From Ruminococcus sp. (GTDB lineage Bacteria; Bacillota; Clostridia; Oscillospirales; Ruminococcaceae), in contig SVNM01000002.1 of the NCBI GenBank assembly GCA_015066875.1, positions 23,868-87,867 on the forward strand: DNA of 64,000 bases. Reading direction: 5' to 3'. Below, piece after piece: positions 57,489 through 64,000 of this stretch. Made by a program: the position numbers and the translations under genes. The notes below the pieces were generated by a model. The model was not told where the DNA came from. It did no database searches and was given only the letters and a program-made list of their open reading frames with translations. Position 1 is the stretch's first letter; every line of letters starts with the position of its first letter.

Positions 57489-58508
57489 TTACTTGTTGCC
57501 ATACATCTTTTCGTAATAGTTCTGATAATCGCCTGAAATGATAGTCTCCCACCACTCCTTGTTATCAAGATACCACTGAATAGTCTTTTTAATGCCGTCG
57601 GCAAATTTTGTTTCAGGAAGCCAGCCAAGCTCGTTGTGAATCTTTGTAGGGTCAATTGCATAACGCATATCGTGTCCCTTACGGTCTGCCACAAAGGTAA
57701 TGAGAGACTCAGGCTTTCCAAGCTCCTTACAGATGAGCTTTACTATATCAATGTTTTTCATTTCGTTGTGTCCGCCGACGTTATAAACCTCGCCGACCTT
57801 GCCCTTATGGATAATAAGGTCGATTGCACGGCAGTGATCCTCTACATAAAGCCAGTCACGCACGTTAAGTCCCTCGCCGTAAACGGGCAGAGCCTTATCT
57901 GCAAGCGCATTTGCTATCATAAGGGGGATCAGCTTTTCAGGGAAGTGGTACGGACCATAGTTGTTTGAACATCTTGAAATTGTCACAGGAAGCCCGTATG
58001 TTCTGTAATATGCCATTACAAGCAGATCTGCGCCTGCCTTTGATGAGCTGTACGGACTGCTTGTGTGGATAGGTGTATCCTCTGTAAAGAACAGGTCAGG
58101 TCTGTCAAGGGGAAGATCACCGTAAACCTCATCAGTTGAAACCTGATGATAGCGCTGGATTCCGTACTTACGACAAGCGTCCATAAGAACCTGAGTTCCG
58201 AGAATATTTGTGCGAAGGAATATTTCAGGGTCCTCAATAGAACGGTCAACGTGGGATTCTGCCGCAAAGTTGACGATAATATCAGGCTTTTCCTCTTCAA
58301 AAAGCTTATACACGCCTTCTCTGTCGCAGATATCAAGCTTTACAAATCTGAAGTTGGGATTCTCCATTACAGGCTCAAGTGTGGAAAGATTACCTGCATA
58401 TGTAAGCTTATCAAGACATACTATACGATATTCGGGATATGTATCAAGCATATGGAATACAAAATTTGAACCAATAAATCCGGCTCCTCCGGTTACGATA
58501 ATCGTCAT
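57489..58508 (-). CDS. rfbB: dTDP-glucose 4,6-dehydratase
   Basis: MTIIVTGGAGFIGSNFVFHMLDTYPEYRIVCLDKLTYAGN; FAAESHVDRSI; start at CAT 58506-58508. Confidence 0.97.
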   Translation of the reverse strand: MTIIVTGGAGFIGSNFVFHMLDTYPEYRIVCLDKLTYAGNLSTLEPVMENPNFRFVKLDICDREGVYKLFEEEKPDIIVNFAAESHVDRSIEDPEIFLRTNILGTQVLMDACRKYGIQRYHQVSTDEVYGDLPLDRPDLFFTEDTPIHTSSPYSSSKAGADLLVMAYYRTYGLPVTISRCSNNYGPYHFPEKLIPLMIANALADKALPVYGEGLNVRDWLYVEDHCRAIDLIIHKGKVGEVYNVGGHNEMKNIDIVKLICKELGKPESLITFVADRKGHDMRYAIDPTKIHNELGWLPETKFADGIKKTIQWYLDNKEWWETIISGDYQNYYEKMYGNK

Positions 58509-58521
58509 AATATCACTCCAA

Positions 58522-59406
58522 TTATAATAAAAATCTATCTTCGGCAACCTGCTTCAGATATTCGCCATAGGGCGATTTGCCGTAATTTTCGGCTGTTTCA
58601 ATAAGCTGGTCGTGTGTTATCCATTTTTTATGATAGGCTATTTCCTCAGGTGAAGAAATCACAACGCCCTGTCTGTTCTGAACTGTCTGTACAAATGAAG
58701 AAGCTTCCATAAGGCTTTCCATTGTACCCGTATCGAGCCACGCAAAGCCTCTGCCCAGTATCTGAACCTTCAATGCGTCCTCTTCAAGATATATTCTGTT
58801 AAGGTCGGTAATTTCAAGCTCGCCTCTTGCTGAAGGCTTGACAGTCTTTGCCTTTTCGCTTACTCCGGCAGGATAGAAATAAAGACCTGTTATTGCGTAA
58901 TTTGACTTTGGCTGAGCAGGCTTTTCCTCAACAGAAACAACATCTCTTGACTCGTTGAATTCAACTATTCCGAATCTTTCGGGATCCTTGACATAGTATC
59001 CGAAAATTGTTGCCTTGCCGTTTTCCGCATTTGCCACAGCGTCTCTGAGATTCTTGCTGAACCAACCGCCATAGAATATGTTATCGCCCAGAATCATCGC
59101 ACAGGAATCATCACCGATAAATTCCTCGCCTATGAGAAATGCCTGGGCAAGTCCGTCGGGACTGGGCTGTACTGCATATGACAGGTTGATTCCCATACTG
59201 CTTCCATCACCCAGAAGGTCTCTGAAGCGGGGTGTATCAACAGGAGTTGAGATAATAAGGATATCCTTTATGCCGGCAAGCATCAGCGTTGACAGCGGAT
59301 AGAATATCATCGGCTTATCATAAACCGGAAGAAGCTGTTTTGAAGTTACTTTTGTCAATGGATAAAGTCTTGTACCGGATCCTCCGGCAAGGATAATGCC
59401 TTTCAT
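58522..59406 (-). CDS. rfbA: Glucose-1-phosphate thymidylyltransferase
   Basis: [46 protein letters not shown]. Confidence 0.97.
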   Translation of the reverse strand: MKGIILAGGSGTRLYPLTKVTSKQLLPVYDKPMIFYPLSTLMLAGIKDILIISTPVDTPRFRDLLGDGSSMGINLSYAVQPSPDGLAQAFLIGEEFIGDDSCAMILGDNIFYGGWFSKNLRDAVANAENGKATIFGYYVKDPERFGIVEFNESRDVVSVEEKPAQPKSNYAITGLYFYPAGVSEKAKTVKPSARGELEITDLNRIYLEEDALKVQILGRGFAWLDTGTMESLMEASSFVQTVQNRQGVVISSPEEIAYHKKWITHDQLIETAENYGKSPYGEYLKQVAEDRFLL

Positions 59407-60518
59407 CAGGATTTCCTCCTCTGATCTAAGATTATATCACATATACGGTCAACGTCGCTGATTTCAAGATCTGCATACAACGGCAGAGTAAGAACTCGCT
59501 CTGCAATATACTCAGCGACAGGAGTTTTTTCTGCTGACGCTGTTGGAAGATCACGATAGCACTCAAAGCTGTTTGTAAGCGGGAAAAAGTATTTACGGGC
59601 AATTATGTCATTTTCTCCCAGAGCACTGAATACTTCGTTTCTGTCGAACTCACAGCCGTCAAATACCACAGGGAAATACGCATAGTTTGACTTTACGCCC
59701 TTCTGTGCGGGACAAAGCTTTATGCCCTTTACGCCTGAAAGTCTTTTCACATACTGCTCTACCACCTTCTGACGCTTTGCAATTTCTTCTTCTATATGTC
59801 TGAGGTTGCATATTCCCATAGAAGCCTGAAACTCGCTCATCTTGGCATTTCCGCCTACATAGCTTACGCTTTCCTGTCCGCTTATGCCGAAGTTTCTCAT
59901 TTCTGTAAGCTTCTGTTCAAGCGCGTCATCTGAAAAGGTAACAGCTCCGCCCTCGATTGTATTGAAAACCTTTGTTGCATGGAAGCTGAACATGGAAGCA
60001 TCACCGAATTCAGCAACGCTTACGCCGTTCTTTACCACTCCGAATGCGTGAGCCGAATCATATATAACCTTAAGATTATGCTTCTTTGCAATTCTTTCGA
60101 TTTCCTCTGTATCACAGAGGTTTCCGTAAACGTGAACAGGAACTATTGCCACTGTTTTTTCTGTTATGAGCGCTTCGATTTTTGAAGCGTCCATAGTATA
60201 GTCGACGTCATTTATATCGCAGAATACGGGAATCAGTCCGTTACGCACAATAGCGTGTGTGGTAGAAGCAAATGTGAATGGAGTTGTTATCACTTCGCTT
60301 CCCTGCGGAAATTCCATTACTGCAAGTATGTTTTCAAGGGCTAAATGTCCGTTGGTATAGAGCGCTACATGGGGAACATTGAGATAGCTCTCAAGCTCTG
60401 CCTGAAAACGGCGGTGCTTTACGCCCATATTGGTGAGCCAACGGCTTTCCCACAAGTCTTTGATCTCCTCACAGTACTCCTCATAAAGAGGCATTGAGGA
60501 ACGGGTTACATTTATCAT
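59406..60518 (-). CDS. DegT/DnrJ/EryC1/StrS-family PLP aminotransferase
   Basis: [27 protein letters not shown]...DSAHAFGV...[19 protein letters not shown]. Confidence 0.94.
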   Translation of the reverse strand: MINVTRSSMPLYEEYCEEIKDLWESRWLTNMGVKHRRFQAELESYLNVPHVALYTNGHLALENILAVMEFPQGSEVITTPFTFASTTHAIVRNGLIPVFCDINDVDYTMDASKIEALITEKTVAIVPVHVYGNLCDTEEIERIAKKHNLKVIYDSAHAFGVVKNGVSVAEFGDASMFSFHATKVFNTIEGGAVTFSDDALEQKLTEMRNFGISGQESVSYVGGNAKMSEFQASMGICNLRHIEEEIAKRQKVVEQYVKRLSGVKGIKLCPAQKGVKSNYAYFPVVFDGCEFDRNEVFSALGENDIIARKYFFPLTNSFECYRDLPTASAEKTPVAEYIAERVLTLPLYADLEISDVDRICDIILDQRRKS

Positions 60519-60554
60519 ATCATTTACACCTGTTTCGTGAAAGTAAGCGTTCTG

Positions 60555-61853
60555 TTAATCTACAGCACGGCTTTCGGTAAAATATCTTGTCTTGATAAGC
60601 GATTTTCCCTGTGCATTTTCAATCCTCAGCACCTTGGGAAAGCTGTTGGCGCGCTGGCAGAGCGTCTCAATATCCGGAGCCTTGAACCATACTGTTCCGA
60701 CTACCTGTAATGTAGTTCCGCCCTTGCCTATAGTTCCGCCCGGAACTATATCCTGTACAACTTCGATAACGCCTTCCCGCTTGGCAAGCTCTTCAAAGCC
60801 TTCAGAAACCGCCACAACCTCGCCGGGTCTGCCTATAAGATGTGTCATTCCGCAGTATTCAGGGAAATAAGGAGTCTCATTATCAGCATTATAATCTTTA
60901 ACACTGCCTGTAACGGCAAATTCAATCAGAAGCTTCAGACTGTCGATGCCATTCTGGTCGTCAATGAGAAGATAGTGGTGTCCGCCACTTGGACGATAGC
61001 ACATCTCGCACATATAGAATCCGTCTTCATCAACGAATGACTGCAGGCTTAACATTCCGTGGCGGAATCCGTTTTTCTTCAGCATTTCCTTAACAGCCTC
61101 GTCCATTTCTCTGACATAGCGGTCGGTATACTTTGAAGGATAAATCAGATCGCCTGTAATATATGATTCTTCCTCTTCCGAATAGTAGTTTACGCGGTCA
61201 CAGATAGAAGAAAGGTATGCCTTTCCGTCAATCAGCTGGTAGGAAATACCGATGCCGTCGCAAGCCATAAATTTCTGACAGATTACATTTTTTGAAGGAG
61301 AGTAGGAAAGTGCATATGCATATGCATCAGGCAATTCAGCCTCGCTTTCGCACTTGATTACTCCTCTTGAGCCGGCATTGTCAGCGGGCTTAAGCATAAG
61401 CGGATAGCCGTTTTTGCCTGCAAAAGCCAGAGCCTCTTCATAGGTATATGCGTTTGTTCCGGGAATAGTAGTTACACCTGAACCATCGCAGGCCTGCTGG
61501 AAGCACATCTTATCAGTTGCGATATCAAAGGTATGAGCGTCGCCGTAGCAAGGAAGTCCTGCTTTTTCGCATATTTCTCTGTAATAAGAAAGGTATGAAT
61601 CTGAAAATCCTGTAAGAACACCGTCAACCTTTTTATCCTTTATATACTGCACAACCGCGTCGATATCCGCAAGGCTGATATCCGCATATTCATCAGCGAT
61701 CTGCTTTGCGGGAGCCTCCTCCAACTTTTTAAAATCTGTTACAAGAACATAAATACCCATTTCCTGTGCAGTTTGGACCACACCCGCAAGATTTGGTGTA
61801 CTACCCAGAATAAGCAATCGCTTGTTCTGCAAATTTTTGTTATCCTGTTCCAT
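60555..61853 (-). CDS. ATP-grasp ligase
   Basis: LMLKPADNAGSRGVIKCESEAEL...CEMCYRPSGGHHYLL; start MEQDNKN at CAT 61851-61853 with RBS ggaggg. Confidence 0.87.
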   Translation of the reverse strand: MEQDNKNLQNKRLLILGSTPNLAGVVQTAQEMGIYVLVTDFKKLEEAPAKQIADEYADISLADIDAVVQYIKDKKVDGVLTGFSDSYLSYYREICEKAGLPCYGDAHTFDIATDKMCFQQACDGSGVTTIPGTNAYTYEEALAFAGKNGYPLMLKPADNAGSRGVIKCESEAELPDAYAYALSYSPSKNVICQKFMACDGIGISYQLIDGKAYLSSICDRVNYYSEEEESYITGDLIYPSKYTDRYVREMDEAVKEMLKKNGFRHGMLSLQSFVDEDGFYMCEMCYRPSGGHHYLLIDDQNGIDSLKLLIEFAVTGSVKDYNADNETPYFPEYCGMTHLIGRPGEVVAVSEGFEELAKREGVIEVVQDIVPGGTIGKGGTTLQVVGTVWFKAPDIETLCQRANSFPKVLRIENAQGKSLIKTRYFTESRAVD

Positions 61854-61949
61854 ATTATTTCCCTCCGACATTGCTTCTTGATACGGCATGATAATCTGCG
61901 CACTTCACAGCCACGTGATAACCGCCGATTTCCCGCATAGCTTCTCCTC

Positions 61950-63149
61950 TTATTTAAGTACGACCTTCACATACTCGCTCTGAGCGCTGAGGACCTTGTC
62001 AAGCTGTTCCTGAGTATCAAAGCGAAGAACCAGTGTTCCGATAGCTTCATTTGCGCCTGAGAATCCGCCCACAGCTGTGCCTGATTCGATCCAGAGATCA
62101 CGCTCGATAATATTTTCGCTGATTTCATCTGAAATCCACAGTGAATCAAAGACTCCCGCCTTTTCGCTGTGAAGGATTATTTCTGCCCAACATCCGTTAT
62201 AGGCCTTCTGCTCAACGCCTTCCACAGGGTCGCCCACTGATGCACGTACTGCATTTGTGATAAGGTCAACACCTGTAGCATAGCGAAGCATCTCTGCAAG
62301 ACGGTTTCCGCCACCACGTGGAGAAACCTCCATAATATATGCCTTGCCGTTTGTACACTCTCTTACCTCGATATTGTATATTGAAGTTTTCATATCAAGC
62401 AGAGTAAGAAGTCGCTGGATTTCGCCCTTAAGCTCTTCCTGATGCTCCTGTGAAATTGTACTCGGCCAGCTGTATGCCGAGGGAGTATATGGGTTTTCAC
62501 AGTTTTCATCAAAGCGCTGTGACGAAAATGAAACGAATTTCAGCTCGCCGTTAACGGAAAAGCTGTCTGTATCTGAAGAATGACCTGTTTTTTCAAGAAA
62601 ATCCTCAATAATGAACTCATCGCTGTGAGAGAATGAAAGGGCATATTCGATGCTTTCCTTAAGCTTTGAAGGATCATCTACCTTTGTAACGCCCTTGCTT
62701 CCTGCTGAATCTGTAGGCTTTACGATTACAGGCCAGTTAAAGTAATCTGTATCGCCAAGGGCTTCTTCCACTGACTTATATCCCTTTGCATTAGGCACGG
62801 TAAAGTTGTTGTCAGCAAGGAATTTTCTGAATTTTCCCTTATTCTGTAAAATGCTTACGGATTCATATGAACCGCTGTGAGGAAGTCCCATTTTCTCCGC
62901 AACATAGGCTGCCGTAGCAACACCCGGATCACAGGCAAAGGAAAGAACACCGTCTATTTCAAGCTTTCTTGCTGCTTCAAGAACAGCGTCCTTATCTATA
63001 ATGCTCACATTGCAATACTCATCTGAATACTTATGGGCAATATTATCAGGCAGATAATCACAGGTAATTACATAATATCCAAGATTGTGTGCTGCCTCGA
63101 TTACAGGCAGAATATATCTTGATCCGCCAAGCAATAATAATCTTTTCAT
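61950..63149 (-). CDS. ATP-grasp ligase
   Basis: VIVKPTDSAGSKGVTKVDDPSKL...IMEVSPRGGGNRLAEML. Confidence 0.87.
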   Translation of the reverse strand: MKRLLLLGGSRYILPVIEAAHNLGYYVITCDYLPDNIAHKYSDEYCNVSIIDKDAVLEAARKLEIDGVLSFACDPGVATAAYVAEKMGLPHSGSYESVSILQNKGKFRKFLADNNFTVPNAKGYKSVEEALGDTDYFNWPVIVKPTDSAGSKGVTKVDDPSKLKESIEYALSFSHSDEFIIEDFLEKTGHSSDTDSFSVNGELKFVSFSSQRFDENCENPYTPSAYSWPSTISQEHQEELKGEIQRLLTLLDMKTSIYNIEVRECTNGKAYIMEVSPRGGGNRLAEMLRYATGVDLITNAVRASVGDPVEGVEQKAYNGCWAEIILHSEKAGVFDSLWISDEISENIIERDLWIESGTAVGGFSGANEAIGTLVLRFDTQEQLDKVLSAQSEYVKVVLK

Positions 63150-63181
63150 AAAATATACTCCTAACCAACCTTATTATGATC

Positions 63182-64000
63182 TTATTTTGACACTGATTTC
63201 TTTTTCTTCAGCAGATTTGTTATCATATCCTTAAGCATTGTGTATCCCACAGGCTTGAAAACAAGTGAAATAACAGCATAGACTACTATACCTGTTATTA
63301 CCTGTATGATAAGCGTAACCATTGACGGTAAATTCAAAAGCTGAATAAGCAGTACGCACGCAAACATCACCAATGATGATATGAGCGAAGGAACCATATC
63401 CTTCATCTGTTCGAAATAGGAATAGCCTATCAGCTTTTTATTGGGAAATGCGTTGACAAAACAACCGATTACTGATGTAATAGCTCCTGTCAGAGCGATT
63501 GCTATAGGTGAATCAAAGAATACAACTGCTATAATAAGAGCGATAATGCCGTAAATCTTTTTTATAACCTCAAGTTTCAGGAAAATATCGCTTCTTCCCA
63601 TTGCGTTTATCGCCTGAAGATTACAGGTATTTACAGGATAAAAGGCAAATGTAAAGCAGTATATCTGAAGATATGGCACGCATGGAAGCCACTTTTCTGT
63701 TAAAAGCAGTACTACAAGAGGCTCAGCTGTTGCTGCAAGACCGGCCATTATAGGCGTTATCAAATATGCGCTTGCCTTTATGGAGTTTCTCATAAACATC
63801 TTAAGACCGGCTTTGTCGTCCTGTTTTGTTGACATAGCGGGAAGCATTACGCTCTGAAGCGTTCCGTTTACCGCATTATTGATAAACTGTGGAAAATGCT
63901 TTCCCTTGTTATAGTATCCAAGAGTCGCACTGTCGTACTTTCTTCCGATTACAAGGCTTCTCAGGTCCTGGTAAAGTGTATCTGAGACTTGAAACAAGAA
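63182..64000 (-). CDS. Oligosaccharide flippase / lipopolysaccharide biosynthesis protein (Wzx-like), truncated by the window edge
   Basis: YDSATLGYYNKGKHFPQFINNAVNGTLQSVMLPAMS with multiple TMs; open at the edge. Confidence 0.85.
   Translation of the reverse strand, partial: FLFQVSDTLYQDLRSLVIGRKYDSATLGYYNKGKHFPQFINNAVNGTLQSVMLPAMSTKQDDKAGLKMFMRNSIKASAYLITPIMAGLAATAEPLVVLLLTEKWLPCVPYLQIYCFTFAFYPVNTCNLQAINAMGRSDIFLKLEVIKKIYGIIALIIAVVFFDSPIAIALTGAITSVIGCFVNAFPNKKLIGYSYFEQMKDMVPSLISSLVMFACVLLIQLLNLPSMVTLIIQVITGIVVYAVISLVFKPVGYTMLKDMITNLLKKKKSVSK

Noticed and set aside
1-64000. CRISPR arrays, tRNA or rRNA genes
   Set aside because: No regularly spaced short repeats with unique spacers and no tRNA/rRNA-like sequence were noticed; tRNAscan/Rfam would be needed to exclude them formally.

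Overview
This 64 kb window is low-GC Firmicutes (Clostridia) chromosome, probably Ruminococcus-like; that placement is inferred from GH94 cellobiose phosphorylase, PFOR and the overall gene content. Core content: the rimP-nusA-rnpM-ylxQ-infB operon, mfd-pth, hisJ-like PHP phosphatase, CNNM/CorC plus CDF metal transporters, cellobiose phosphorylase, two two-component systems, PFOR (nifJ), a yybP-ykoY (Mn) riboswitch upstream of a frameshifted P-type ATPase, a VanY-like peptidase, a compact phage-derived packaging/head island (35.4-42.4 kb), an Na/Pi transporter with KdpDE-like regulators, a split ThrE exporter, tmk, a surface-glycan cluster (capD/flaA1-type, rfbAB, DegT, three ATP-grasp ligases, flippase), glmS, and a TRAP permease with a LysR regulator. 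The most striking unexplained structure is a family of four ~300-370 bp nested-palindromic, MITE-like elements (16094-16457, 24911-25279, 47791-48160, 48932-49237). Each has a conserved 26-bp inverted-repeat core with a compensatory change between copies, a central loop and side hairpins found in two relative arrangements, and an optional three-hairpin module. Each is enclosed by copy-specific outer arms that pair as a rho-independent terminator, as if the element sits inside terminator loops. Other leads: the phage island has no tail, lysis or integration genes; a His/Cys-ending leader peptide precedes the metal transporters; three phased direct repeats overlie an XRE promoter; and glmS and the LysR gene have near-identical promoters. 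No database or folding tool was run; family calls come from reading the protein sequences.
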